Shown here piece after piece: positions 1-11,819 of a stretch of DNA of 64,000 nucleotides. The translations under genes and the position numbers were made by a program. The notes under the pieces are model-generated. The model was not told the DNA's origin. It ran no database searches and worked only from the letters and a program-made list of their open reading frames with translations. The stretch is from the NCBI RefSeq assembly GCF_018873765.1, contig NC_057918.1, positions 62,188,871-62,252,870 on the forward strand, given 5' to 3'. Numbering within the stretch: the first letter of the stretch is position 1; every line of letters begins with the position of its first letter. The DNA comes from Telopea speciosissima. Its lineage: Eukaryota; Streptophyta; Magnoliopsida; Proteales; Proteaceae.

Positions 1-65
1 TCCTCATCTCACTAATGTACTTATCAATCTCACTCTTTTGTTGAGGTAGATAAACATTCATTACC

Positions 66-492
66 TCATATGGGGTAGGGCCCTTCAATCTGGGCCACCG
101 CAATGGTATCTATCATGGTATCATAATGGGGCCTCAGTGCGATGTTCTTTGGGATGGTATGGTATAGCATCCACTTAACTATTGATTCTTTAACCAATCC
201 CTTCATCCCCTTCCATGCTCCTTTGATCAGGTTGATCGCTTCCTTTTTCTTATGCAATTTAGGATCGAGATGTTGATGGTGGTACTGGTACTAGTAGAGG
301 TGTTGGGGTTGCCCTCACACTTTGTGATCTTTTAAAAGGATTCAAAGTTCTAGGACCTCCAGCTGCCGACTCCTCCACTACCCCTACTCTTTGTCTCTGC
401 GATCATCTTGAAAACTTACTCTACTCCTTGAAACATCGCTTAAAATCCCTAGCCTCCTCTCTGCTGTTTGTATGTCATCATGTTACGCAATG

Positions 493-550
<58 letters not shown>

Positions 551-937
551 TGTATCGTCTTCCTCCTCCCATCGAACTCCTCACTGTATCCTCAAGTTGT
601 TCTCTTATCCTTTGCTTATCGCCTTCCTCTTCTTTCTTTCCCTCAAACTATCACCAATCTCCCTGGCTACTTCGTAGGGACCATATGACAACCTACAACA
701 TCTTTAGATCCTCCGGTCGAGATGTTGTTTAAGTCTATTGGACCCACCTCCCATAAATTGCATGTGACAATAGTTACATATAGATTTTCTCTTATCCCTA
801 TCAATGGGAGTACCATGTAACCATGCAATGTCACCCCTATCTTTGGCTGGCTGGTCTCTCTTGTTCCCTCTGTTCTCTTTGTTCCCTCCGCCCCTTTGTT
901 GACTACTTTCCCCACCTTTTGCTTGCCTTTCGCACAT
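66..937 (-). pseudogene. hAT transposase remnant (BED zinc finger and DUF659-like parts)
   Basis: Two blocks on the minus strand look like the N-terminal half of a plant hAT transposase. The block at 937-704 has a BED-type finger, CNYCHMQFMGGGSNRLKQHL, with the Cys-x2-Cys pair and the trailing His. The block at 257-66 reads like the DUF659 start (KWMLYHTIPKNIALRPHY). Between them lies an ATC trinucleotide run at 490-549, a low-complexity Asp-type stretch when read on this strand. The frame is broken between the blocks and the catalytic core is not visible, so this is a dead and probably truncated copy running off the left edge. Family assignment rests on motif recognition only. Confidence 0.6.
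490..549. repeat. (ATC)n microsatellite
   Basis: About 20 uninterrupted ATC/TCA triplets lie between the two conserved blocks of the hAT remnant. They produce long His, Ile or Ser runs in plus-strand frames, which should not be taken as genes. Confidence 0.95.
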
Positions 938-999
938 TGTCTATCACGATCCGCCATAATGATACTTGTTTCATGCAATGTAAGTAACACAAATAATTA

Positions 1000-2590
1000 A
1001 AAAACTTAATGTAGATGCACTTCAATTGACACTTTTAGATTACTAATACACTTGTATAGTTATTTAATATTTTCCCTAACCCTTATGTTTTTCACATAAT
1101 TAAAACCAATTTTTATATATAATGTTAATATAAGTATTGACCTAACACAACAAAACCAAAAATTAGTAAACATAATATACATGTAATGCATCTCAAAACA
1201 TATAGAAATAACTTTCATATTTTTCATTATTTTTTAAACTTAAAACTCATATTTTTCCTTATTTATTTCTGTTTTTTTAATTTTTTATATATTTTTCTTA
1301 ATTTTCGAAAATTAAAAGAATTATTTAAAGCAGAAAAATAAATACCGACACGTGAAGCCGTAGATCGGCCATTGGTGTCTAACATATATTTAATTCATTA
1401 CCATCTAAGTCATATTACCCCTAATTATTTCCTATTTTAGTTGTAGGAAAATGAATTTTTAAAACCAGAAAAAAATAAAAAAATACATATGGGAAAAAAT
1501 TTACACCGTGAGGTCGAGATCGGCCTCCGTGTCTAACATATATTAATATCATCAACATCCAACAACATTTGTACAAAGTTTTTAAAAAAAAAATAGTTTT
1601 AGAGAAATAGAATTTACCTTAAATAATGAAAATAGGCTTGGATGATGAGCTTAGATGACCCTCCGAGCGTCTTTCCAGTGACAAGGAGCTTCAACAATGC
1701 TTGGATGAGGCTTGTAAGGGAGGAAGAAAAGCAAAAAATGAGGAAGAAGAGAGAAAATTTGATTTTCAGCAGTTCTCGTCGAAATATCGACCAAGAGCTG
1801 CGAAATATGGAATTATAAGGCCCTTAGTGTGACACTATTTGTCACTTTTACAATATCTCGCGATATATCGTGAGATCCACGATATATCGTCCATATATCA
1901 CGATATATCGGCGAGATATTGTATTTTTATGTTTCGGAAGTGTTTCGTATCTCGGACATGTCGAGATTCACGAAATATGGCGATATATTGCCGATATTTT
2001 GCGAGATTTTATACCATGTGTAAAACAACTTAATTAAGCATTAGAAATGTTAAAGTGATGCATCAAACTGTTTAACAATGTTACAACTATCATCACATAA
2101 AATTTGATTGAATCACGCATTCAGTCCCCACTAGTGGCACATAGTCTTCCCATGTCATAGTGTTGCTGTACTGTTGCACATAGTTTTCCACAACAATCAT
2201 ATAAGAGTTGTCATCAGCATATGCCAAGTCCCCTTTGAAAAATGCTTCAAATTTGAGATGAATCCTTCAATTTTGTAGCTGAATCCTTCAATTGTGTAGC
2301 TGAATCAACTCTCAAGCAGGTTGTATGTTGAAATCCGGAGGTAAAATGAGCTCACAGCCTTCACAGGGGAAGAAAAGAGGTTCTGGACAGAACTCGATCG
2401 AGATATCTCTAGTTCTGTCGAGTTACGATACTTTTAAAGGATAAGATGGGTCGAGATCTGGGTCAACCCGAGATCTCGACCGAGATATTGCACTTTTAGA
2501 ACTTGTATTAAGTGTCGTCTCCACCCCTTGGGAAACTGAAATCTCGTGAGATCTCACGAGTTCTCGATCTATTGTTGGGCAAAGTCCTTT
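1000..2590. other. AT-rich non-coding stretch with palindromic cluster
   Basis: No convincing gene is seen here. The stretch is AT-rich to about 1620, with two loosely related segments around 1340-1400 and 1500-1545 (both contain 'gatcgg' followed by 'gtgtctaacatat'). From 1850 to 2010 and from 2395 to 2560 it holds many overlapping ATATCTCG/CGATATAT words. The clearest inverted repeat has arms at about 1852-1872 and 1899-1920. It may be the non-coding part of a decayed DNA transposon. Confidence 0.5.
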
Positions 2591-3031
2591 AACAATGTTG
2601 TTTCATGCTGTTTTCATCTGCGTTGAGGTGGCAGCTGATGGTAAGGAGAATTGTTTTGGAAATATATGTCCATTCTATCCGCAAGCATTGGCAACATTTT
2701 CTAATCATACGCCCGTTTTGCTGGACCCCATCTTGAATGACCTTTGTCATGTAGATTCACATGTTTGGGATTGGGAAATGTTATTAGGAACTGGTTTTCC
2801 TAAGGCACTCATAGGAATATTTTTATATGTATTTAATAATTTTTGGGTTCAGTTAAATAAAATACTTAACCAAAATTCAGTGGAGACTGTATTTTCCTTG
2901 TGCTTTCTCAATTTAATGTTGATTTTCCTGTTAATTGAATCTATTCCTATTGTTCCACACTTTTTCCTCCTGAACTTTCTGATTGTATATTACAAGTCCA
3001 TGGTCATATGCATAACTTGTTTTTAACGCAG

Positions 3032-3160
3032 AGCCCAAAAATTTATCAAAAGGGATGTCTATGCAGATCATTTCAAGTCGGGAGGGAGAAGTTCCTTATT
3101 CCATGGCTTTTTATAATTAATCGGAAGAGCGCAGAGGTCCCAATGATTGATGTCCATCTG
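3032..3160 (+). pseudogene. Possible internal exon of the unrecognised gene ending at 28034
   Basis: The segment is bounded by a good acceptor (ttaacgcag) and a donor (ctg/gtaacg). One frame is open throughout and ends AEVPMIDVHL. In the first half, a different frame reads more like protein (SREGEVPYSMAFYN). The two good halves can only be joined by leaving out the four bases TAAT near 3117, so if it is an exon it carries a frameshift. Its donor is in phase 0, the phase needed by the exon at 24172. An open stretch just upstream (2595-3023) is even less certain. This is inference from splice signals and protein-likeness, without family recognition. Confidence 0.25.
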
Positions 3161-3199
3161 GTAACGTTGCATGTGATAAAACATGTTTTTTATTTTATT

Positions 3200-5738
3200 T
3201 TTTAAAATCATTATAAAGAATATTCAAGCTTGAAAAGAAATCAATGAGAAGGTGAAATGTAAAGTCTGCAAGAACCGATCCATGACTCAGCCAAACCAAA
3301 AACATCCAAGATTCTGCAAGAACTAATCTAGACCTAATAACACTCATGCGCTTTAGCCACAGACTGGAAATCTGTAAGCTTCAACTGGTGGTCCTGTTAG
3401 GGGCCTATTGAAATTCCTTTTGGTTGCAGAACTTCTTAGTGATGAGGTACCATCGTGGAGGTCCAAATGCCCCATTAGATCAGTAATCAAGAGGAGACCT
3501 GATCTTTATGTCCCTCTACAGAGGAGGCCCTGCAGCCTTGTCTGTGAGAGCATAATGGACCCATGGGTCTCTATTCAAAGCGGAGGGGCAAACTGAGGAG
3601 GTTTTAAGCAGAAGAGTGTTTTTAGTTATAAACCTCTAGCTGGGATTACTTATAAGACTTAGCAGTTGAGGGGCAAGTTGTAATTTTGAATTTCTTTAAA
3701 AGTTGCTCTAGTCATCTGGTTACAGGAGAATCAAGTTACTGAATGGCGATAGTCTACTTTGGTAGGAAGCTTCTTTATTTATTTTTTCACTTGATGAATA
3801 AAGAGTATTGAGAAAGAGGAAGTATATAGATGACAGCAACCCCCACAGAAAAACAGGCCATATGTATGCAGGGTATTAAGATCCCAAACTTGGCCTGCCG
3901 TGTGGTCCCAATTTCAAAAAGGATGTCAGGAAAATAGGACAGAAATGAGATTGGTGAGAGATAATGAGAAACCTAAATAAAATGAACTGAGTTCTCTTGA
4001 CACTAACAGTAGCTGAAAAGGTTTTACTCTGCACAGAGAACTAATTATATTGTTACAGAATTCAAGAAAGATAAGAAATCTAATTGGATGTCCTAATTTG
4101 AATTGAAGATAGAATAAATAGATTGATTCAAAAAGGATAAAAAGATCAGAAGAATGGAGTTTAAATCTGAGAGTAAGTATTAAAATGAAGTAAATACCTA
4201 ATTTGTTGATGAAGGAAAGGGACTGCTCCTGCTGTTAATATTAAAACACACAAAAAAGAAAGGGGACCTGTCTCACAGAACTAGGGAAAAGAAGGAAGAA
4301 ACAGATCTGATTGGAGAACAAGAGCAGAGAAACGGATCTGTAAGTTGGATTCCAGATTAGATCCGTGTTGGAACTTAGAAGAAATAAAGAGAAGATAGTT
4401 GATACGATCCCGGGGTCAAAATATCCTGTTGGGTTTGCTATGGGACCACTCAGATGCCAAATACCCAAGTTACAAGGAAGGAGTGACAAATCTGTAATTT
4501 GTCACAAGTTTTCAAAAGGGGAATGGCAAACTTGTAATACACCAGAATTTGAAAGGGCTATTGGGTAACTCAATAGGAAAGGATACAAGTGGGGATTATA
4601 TATATTAATTGGGGATAGACTTGGAGGTAAAATAAAATAAAGGATAGACTAGAAATAAAGAAGGGGAGAGGTAATATGGAAACTAAGAATTTATCAAGGG
4701 TTCAAGAGCAACAACGACAACCCCTCAACAGGAACAACCAGCGGCAAGTCAGTTTCGTTTCAAGCCGTGTAACTCCCTCATTACAAACCCAATCTGGTAG
4801 AAATTGTGGGATAGGGTTTGTAATCCATTATCCTCTTGATTCCCACTGGCATCAGGCCAGAACAGCAGGTAATAACTTCAGGGAAATTTCTGCAACCAAA
4901 CCTTGTGGTAGTTGCAGGTTCATATGTAGATCGGAGAATGTATCTCACAACAGCAGAGGATTTTGGAGGCAATAATCCAGGGATGGGATTGCCCAGGGGA
5001 GAACAACCGATGCCCCAAATCTCAGTTTGAACAAACAGGAATCAAGAGATATCGATTCCACTCTTGCTGTTCCTATAACACACACCAGAACAGAGTCTCT
5101 CTAGTAAAGGGAAATAACAGGAAGAACATGAGAGGACAACAAGAAGAAATATATGGGAATGAAGAACACAACGTAGGAAAGTGGAAGAAAGTTAGAACCT
5201 CACTAGAGAAGGAAGGGTGAGAGGGTAGCACACAACTTCACCACCATGAGGAACCAAGCACTCAAAATTTTATTCCATTCTAAAATTGATTTCATTAGTT
5301 ACATTGCTTGCATATAAAGAAAAAATATAGAAGACTCCTATTCTCAATCTAAAACTATAATGTAATCAAACTTTAAGACTAAAAATAGAGTTTCAAGCTA
5401 GTATGGACTCTCATTCCTACGTAGCTGACACCAATAAAGAAATAATTAAATAAACTTCAAATTACAAAATGCCCCATTTAATTGAAAATACCTGGGACAG
5501 CCCTATTGAACCATAAAACCAGGTTTGGACCTGGTACACCTTGCCCCGGTTTCCAGACTGACTCAAGATGGTCTGACCATGAATGTGCACCTGCATCAAT
5601 AGTGAAACCTGGAAAGAAAGAGAGAAATCTAATAACCAATGGAGGATTCGCTTGGTTTTTTTTTGGGGGTAGGGGGTAAGGGATTGATGCAGTTACATTA
5701 GGCATTAATCCCGTATGGAGGCCTATGTCCAAGCTTTG
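3200..5738. other. Intergenic or intronic DNA without recognisable genes
   Basis: Only short open frames are seen, and none has recognisable domains. No matched terminal repeats were found in this interval by eye. Confidence 0.45.
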
Positions 5739-5743
5739 GAGGC

Positions 5744-7083
5744 TGATGTAGATCACAAGTCCATATGTACCTGCAAGAACAAGCCCCAAAACCAGCCCAG
5801 CAAGGTTGTATACGACTGCTGTGAGAGGCAGCCTGGTCTGATGATGTGGCAAGTTTTTGTTGGTTCGATGGAGCATCACCTAAGGCAGCCCCAGTCCAGA
5901 GAGAAGCATGAAGAAGATAAGAGACCAAGACAGAAATTTAAAAAAAAAAGGAAGTTACAGTTCACATGAACAGTCTTGAGTTATTGTTCAGGTGATTTGG
6001 GGGCTGATATGGACAGCTGGTATGAAGATTAGCTGCTGGATGTTGGTGGAATATTCTATTAGAAGCTGCTATTAACTTAGTTTCTAATTTTGTAATAGTT
6101 TCTTAGTTATTAAGTCTAGGTATCTAGTAGTTTCTAATTTTGTTTTTCTTTCTTTTTAGTAGTTACTATGGTTACTAGTTTTTAATTTATTCCTTGCATG
6201 TTGGCTGAACTATGAAGCCTAGTTTCTATTTTCATTAGGTTTCTATTTTTAGAAGTTACTATTTCTTAAGTTTATCATTTTGTAAGCTGACCTATTCCAT
6301 GAAATAGGCAGCCCCTCTTGTAATAGAATCAGATTTTGGAGAATAGAATTTGTGGTCAAGCTTGCCATCGGTTATGTGAGAAATTCCATGTTTCAATAGC
6401 TGAGCTAGAATAGCTGTGGGTGAGAGACCCAGGCTGAGAAAGCCATTCCCCTACCCCTTCTTCTTCTATCTTTTTCTCCTCCCTTCCCTACTCGATCAAC
6501 ACTGCTGTGCTATTTTCTGTGACTGCAACTAATGACTGTGAGAGTATACTTTGAAGACCTGAATCAAGCCTCTGTCAAGTTCTTATTAGCTGCTGCTGCT
6601 ATACAACTTGAGGAGGCTCTAGAACACCTGCAGATCGAAGTTTTATTGCAGCAACTTCAAGATCTCTGATCTCCTGATCCATCCGTCAGTTGTTGATGAT
6701 ATTTGGAGGCTGAAGTACCCTCAATTAACTTTTCCTTCGATGGTAAATTGAGTCCAATCCAATGGTCAGGTTTGATTATATCTGTGAGTTTCCAAATCTG
6801 AACTTAACCTTCTAATTCTGAGATCTGTTGATATCTCAGCATCTTGCCATCACTTGTGACTGAGATTTTGAAGGTTCATTCAACCCAATAAGACCTACCT
6901 ACGATTGGTTCCCCAGCTCCATCTGAGTTTCTGAGTTACTAAAGCTGCTGCTGGTTATTTTCTGGTTAATCTCAGTCTTATTTTGTCTGCTTCTGTTGCT
7001 GTTATCTATGCTGTAGCCAACTGATATGGTTATATAACGATCCTACTGTAGAGTGGTTCTTACTTGAACCCCCTTCTACATTA
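5744..7083 (+). mobile_element. Solo LTR copy A (TG..TA family), TSD GAGGC
   Basis: This 1340 bp non-coding element starts TGATGTAGATC and ends TCTACATTA. A perfect 5-bp duplication, GAGGC, flanks it (5739-5743 and 7084-7088). Internally it shows the family landmarks: an imperfect TTCACATGAACAG near 5960, repeated 'tagtttctaatttt' words, the segment around 6420 ('gtgggtgagagaccc'), and the tail 'cctactgtagagtggttctta' just before the end. There is no PBS or coding region after it. It is best read as a solo LTR. The first ~200 bases match the nested copy D2 (35570-35766) in opposite orientation. Confidence 0.75.
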
Positions 7084-7177
7084 GAGGCTCATAAGATGTT
7101 GGTAACAGTCCAATGGGCTGAAATTGACCTTTGGGATTTGGGTAGTTATATTATAGATCATTTTTTTTGGGTTTCAT

Positions 7178-7656
7178 TGTAATGGCCCTAATTTATAAGC
7201 CCATAAAGTGGGGATAAAGTTTGTACACGGGACGCGTAGTTAAGTTTTTGAGTTAATTTACAATACTTAATCGTTAGATAGAGACTTAGAGTTTTGTTTT
7301 GAGTTTGTTTCCTTTATTGAGTGTGTTAGAGTGATTAGGAGTCCTTTTATGAGTCAATTTAGGAATTTTAGGTCTTTATATATGTAATGTACCCTCATCA
7401 ATTAGAGATGATTTGAATGAAGAAAATGAGTTTTCCTTAAGAGTTTTGGTTCTGTTGGGCAGTGCCATACCTGATTTCTTCTCCTCTCTCTTTTTCCTCT
7501 AAGCAAATCGATCTCAGCTCTTTTCCCTCTCCTTCCACCAGTCTGATTTATTCCCTTAACAACACTATTGCTTCCTTCATCTCAGATCTGATCATAGATT
7601 TGATCATTGGGCTTGCTTGAACCTGAGATTTCCATAATCCGGATTTTTAGATTGCA
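7178..7656 (+). mobile_element. LTR plus primer-binding site of a different LTR retrotransposon
   Basis: The sequence from TGTAATGGCC to ATTGCA has TG..CA ends. Five bases later comes TTGGTATCAGGGCC, close to the TGGTATCAGAGC primer-binding site complementary to initiator Met tRNA. This places a 5' LTR of about 479 bp on the plus strand with the start of an internal region. The internal region is lost soon afterwards, as no gag or pol is seen before the LINE at about 8.6 kb. Confidence 0.55.
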
Positions 7657-7974
7657 TTAATTGGTATCAGGGCCAAACCTGGCCATGGATACCTATGTTT
7701 TCAAGACTAGATTTTTTTTGCCCAAAAGAAAAATTGCTATTTTACTCATAAATGACGGGCAAAATGACAATTGCATATCACGCATAGTTCAAAAACTCGC
7801 CAAATTTCGCTAATTCCGACATGTCCGAGATGAAGCAGGAGGCAAAACCAAAGCCGGAATTTTGCTCATTTTGGTCACAAAAATGCACTGTTTTGTCAAA
7901 ATTTCGGTCATTTTGACCAGTTCGGCCATTTGCCCCCAGAAATGGCCAAGCGAAACTCATGGAAAAAAAATACA

Positions 7975-8040
7975 CTACAACAACAACAACAACTCAGCCT
8001 TATCTCACTAAATGGGGTCGACTACATGGATCCTTGCCCT
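7975..8040 (-). repeat. 3' end of an RTE-type LINE
   Basis: The run of CAA repeats followed by 'ctcagccttatctcactaaatggggtcgac' is the reverse of the usual plant RTE tail, which ends in GTT repeats. Related tails occur at about 33205-33245 (-) and 58155-58213 (+). Only the tail remains here. Confidence 0.55.
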
Positions 8041-8619
8041 CCAATCAGCTCTACACAGAAAAATACACTGTTCTGGCGAAATTTCACTGGCCTACCGAAA
8101 ACGAGATTTTGAACTATGATCTCATGGTCTGTGGTGGAGATTTTATCAAAGACCAAAGAAATGATCATTGAATCTGAAGATGATGATGTAGATAAGCATT
8201 ATCACAAGAATTACAGCGGTAGGCTTAAGAGGAGCCAGGCCTATGGTTCTTCACTTCTTCAACTGGACCTTTTGGTTCTGGCCAGACCAAGCCCATGCTC
8301 TGGGTGTTACTGGTTCACTAAAAACCAGAATCGTGGGAGTGGTTAAGTAGTTTTCTGAGTATTTAGTAGTTACTACTTAGCAATTATTTGTATTTTTTAT
8401 TTTATTCAGTTTCTTATTGTTTGAGGCAACCACTAACATGCGTGGGCCTGAATGTCATTCTCGATAATGTGAAGTTAGGCTTTATTCTGAAAACTAGTTT
8501 TCAGAAGTAACTTTTGTGCACCAAACTATCCAAAACAGAAGCATCAAAGAGGGGACAATCTTGGCCTAGCTAGAAATAACTTTATGATCCAGCATGATGT
8601 CTCCCCTCTCCCTTTAAGT

Positions 8620-9546
8620 GCTGGCCTCCATGACTCACCTCCCCCCTTCCATCACTGCCTCCTCCTTTCTAGGTTCCTCCTCCCTAGAATGGTCCTGCGT
8701 GGAATGTGCTCTTCAGCTAGGCTCCACCCTCCTAGGAAGGACAGTCTCTCCATTTTGTTGCCCCTACTGTTGTTGGAAACTCCAAAATAGCTCTTTGCCC
8801 GCCTAAACTGCTCGATGATGAGGCGAGCCTCTGGCATAATGCCTGGTCGGACACTTCATCGGCAACTCTCCTCCATCTCACATTGTTAAGCTATCCCTTA
8901 TTAAACAATGGAGAATCCATGGTAACGTTGAGATTTACTAGATGGACAATGGGTACTTTATCTTCAAGTTCTTCGATGAACACGAAAACTCCGTGCTCTT
9001 GAGGGGGTTCCATGGCAAGCAGACAAAGCCTATCTTCCTCCGGCAACGGAACAAGCAGCTTCTTCTGCACTGGGTGGAGCTGAACAAAATTCCCCTGTGG
9101 GTCTCCCTCCCTGGTCTTCCTCTACACTTCTGGTGTACTGAAGGTGTCGGTAGAGTCGGCTCAGTTCTATGCCCCCCTTTCTATTCAGATGCAAGAACCA
9201 TGTGGAAAGACCATCTCGTATTACGTCAAGGTTTCCGCTGATGATTTTCTTCCTTTGTCCATCACTGTGAATGAAGGTAAAGGCTTTTCTTTCAAGCAAC
9301 ATGTGGCTTACGAATGGTCCCCACGACACTATCATCTCTGCAAAAATTGAGACATGATACTGCCTTGTGTACTCCTAAACCAACAGAGGACTCTGCTCAG
9401 GAAGATCACCTAGATTCCATTATCGGTTCCGCCCCTGCTTCCTCGAACCTCCATTGCACAACCCAACTACCTCTTCCTATTCATCACCACAACACCAATC
9501 TTCCTTCTAGGTTTCGTTCCCCCAGCCGAGGTAGACCCAGAAACTG
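8620..9546 (+). pseudogene. L1-type LINE ORF1, N-terminal part (DUF4283-like)
   Basis: Translation from 8942 starts MDNGYFIFKFFDEHE and continues through WVELNKIPLWVSLPGLPLHF. After frame changes it reads VSADDFLPLSITVNEG and then DTALCTPKPT. These are hallmark stretches of the DUF4283 domain found in ORF1 of plant L1-type LINEs. At least two frameshifts break it. The ORF is interrupted at 9546 by solo LTR copy B and appears to resume after 10823. Confidence 0.75.
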
Positions 9547-10818
9547 TGATGTAGATTGAAATGTGAAGAAAAAGAGGCTAAAACACTGTTCATGTGAACA
9601 GTGTCACAGCCCCTTATTTCGCCTTGGTGAGAATATTATTAGAAGATTCTGAGGGGCCCAAGATCAGAATGCATGGTGCTTTATGCGTGGGGATTTAGAA
9701 GTTTGTTTAGTTTCTAATTTAAGATTTAGAAAGTAGACTTAAATTTATATTTTTAATTAGACTTAGTTTCTATTTTGAGCCTTGCAGTTTAGAGTTTCTA
9801 TTTTAGTTTAATTACTTGTAACCCAAGTCTCAATCTTATAAGGGACTTTTTTAATTGAAGTTTCTTTTTTGGAGCTCAATCCTTGGGCCATTATATATTG
9901 TAACCTGCCCATAGAGGCACCCCACGATTTTATGAATTAATGAAGTTGCTTGGATTGCTTTGTGCAAGTTTTGATTATCCTGTTGTGAGGATGAAGGGCA
10001 GGGAGCCTGGCTGGTGAGAGCCGAAACCCCTAGGGCTGAGAGAGCCTGGCTGTGAGAGCCGAATCCCATTATCCCCCTTCTTCTCTTTTCTCCTCTTCTA
10101 TTGCAATCGATCCTTTGTGCTGCTGTTTCTCTGTTGATCAATACAAGTGCTGTGAAGAATCGTTCGAAGGCTGCAATTAATTCCCAAACACTCCAAGTCT
10201 GCTGTTGCTGTTGCTGCTGCTGCCACCGATTGAAGATTGCTGCTATTCTTGCAAGTTGAATTACTGCTGCAACTTCAGAGTTCCATAATTTCACCATCCA
10301 CCACCAGAACCTGCTGAGTTTTGGAGCACAGAATCATACCATCTAACCACTCCACTCGATCCCAATTCCAGCGCCTGCTGTTGGCTGGATTGTTCTGCAG
10401 GCCATCATCTTCTAATTCTGAGTCCTACCTTCTATTTTCAAGACCAACTCAGATCTCCATTTCTGACCATCGGAACTGAACCAAACTTGCAGCAAAGCTT
10501 CATCTCATCAAGGCTGATACTCGATCCACTTCGGAGCCCAATCCAGGTACTGGTTTGCACAATATTCCATAACCTTCTAATTTTGCGTTTTCGTATCTCA
10601 GTTTTTAGCCATCAGAATTGGCTGAAATTTGGAGTGTAGCATCCCTTCACCTCCATCTTCACTCGACCTAAGTTTGACACTGTTCTACAGGTTGGTTTGA
10701 TCTCTACCTCCAAGTTACTAATTCTGGTTTTAATGCTATGCTGATGTTCTGCTGCAACCTGTCATCGTCTCATCGATCCTACTGTAGAGTGGTTCTTAGC
10801 TGAACCCTTTCTACATTA
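9547..10818 (+). mobile_element. Solo LTR copy B (TG..TA family) inside LINE ORF1, TSD AACTG
   Basis: This 1272 bp element starts TGATGTAGATTG and ends TCTACATTA. Its perfect 5-bp target duplication is AACTG (9542-9546 and 10819-10823). It contains ACTGTTCATGTGAACAGT near 9590, a 'gtgagagcc' segment around 10010-10060, and the tail 'cctactgtagagtggttctta'. It interrupts ORF1 of the plus-strand LINE and so is younger than it. There is no coding capacity. Confidence 0.8.
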
Positions 10819-11099
10819 AACTGTCACCGTAGAAACCACCACCCAAGGGGGAGGCCGACTTCTGGTTCTCCGTGAGGGCACTCAGTGCAACACCATTAGC
10901 AGGGACCTTTGGTTAATAGCATCACTGGGACCGCTGGTTCTAACCGCTTCTCATGCTTGCAAACTAATGAAAATGTTCCTAGCGCTACTCTCGAGAGCCT
11001 ATCAACCCCTGCCTGCTGCAACTTGGATCCGATTTGCCCCACAAGTAGTCGAACTCCTTTCCAAACTCATGCGCTTGCTCGGTAAGTCCTCCCCTTGAC

Positions 11100-11717
11100 A
11101 TTCACCAACCCATAGACCACCTTTCTCTTTAAGCATTGCAGCTCCCTTCTTTGTCCACCACTACCATCACTTTTCCCTCTGGCCCTCTTGTTCCCGAACC
11201 CTCTATTAACCCCTTCATCCCTATTCTTTCCACGCCTCTATCCCTCCATGTGAGTCCCAACACCACTACAACCCTGCCTCCAGAGAATTCTGTCCGTGTG
11301 GACTCCACTTCCTCTTTGCATCACTCATCCTTGGGCCCTAACTCTCAGCCTCTTGTCCTCGGGTCTTCTGGTCCACATTGTGGCTCCTCTGGGCCACATG
11401 GGCCTTGGCCTCTTAACGCTTCATCTTTACCCCTTGGGCCCACTTGTCCTTTCGCCTCTCCCATCCTCCCTTACTACCTTGGATTGGGTTCACCCCCAAA
11501 CCAGCCCATCTCCTCTACCCCTCTTTCGGGTCTCGCCTCTCTTCCCTTTGACCCAACATCTGACCCATTGCAAAACTCTCCTCCCTTGCCCGAGTTGTCT
11601 CAGCTTCCTCTACAATCTAAGACTCCTCCCACTGCCCTTCTAGCTGGTCTGCGCCATCTCCCATCTACCATCTGCCCTACCCAACTCCCAACCCCTTCCC
11701 CTACAGCCCGTCCTTAA
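11100..11717 (+). pseudogene. L1-type LINE ORF1, proline/serine-rich C-terminal part
   Basis: An open frame of about 193 codons, rich in Pro, Ser, Leu and Thr, lies between the ORF1 N-terminal domain and the endonuclease of the same LINE. Low-complexity C-terminal regions of this type are usual in plant L1 ORF1 proteins. No motif is visible, and assignment rests on position and orientation. Confidence 0.5.
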
Positions 11718-11819
11718 CTGCGCCGCCACTGAAGTGCTTCATTGACTCGCAAAGCTCTCCCCAGCCATCCATCTATGGGGCTTTTGCCGCACCCTCCCAA
11801 TATTTCCTCATGAATTAGG

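Noticed and set aside
428..732. Open frames with poly-His, poly-Ile or poly-Ser
   Set aside because: They come from the (ATC)n microsatellite inside the hAT remnant; every frame of a trinucleotide run is open.
4676..5220. Moderately long open frames around 4.7-5.2 kb
   Set aside because: No domain, no splice logic and different frames overlap; composition looks non-coding.
5478..5879. 133-codon minus frame with hydrophobic stretches, repeated in part at 35625-35834
   Set aside because: The repeated part is the start of the solo-LTR family, so the similarity reflects the repeat and not a protein family.
7400..7700. Possible tRNA gene near 'ttggtatcag'
   Set aside because: The match is only the short tRNA-complementary primer-binding site beside an LTR; no cloverleaf could be formed by eye.
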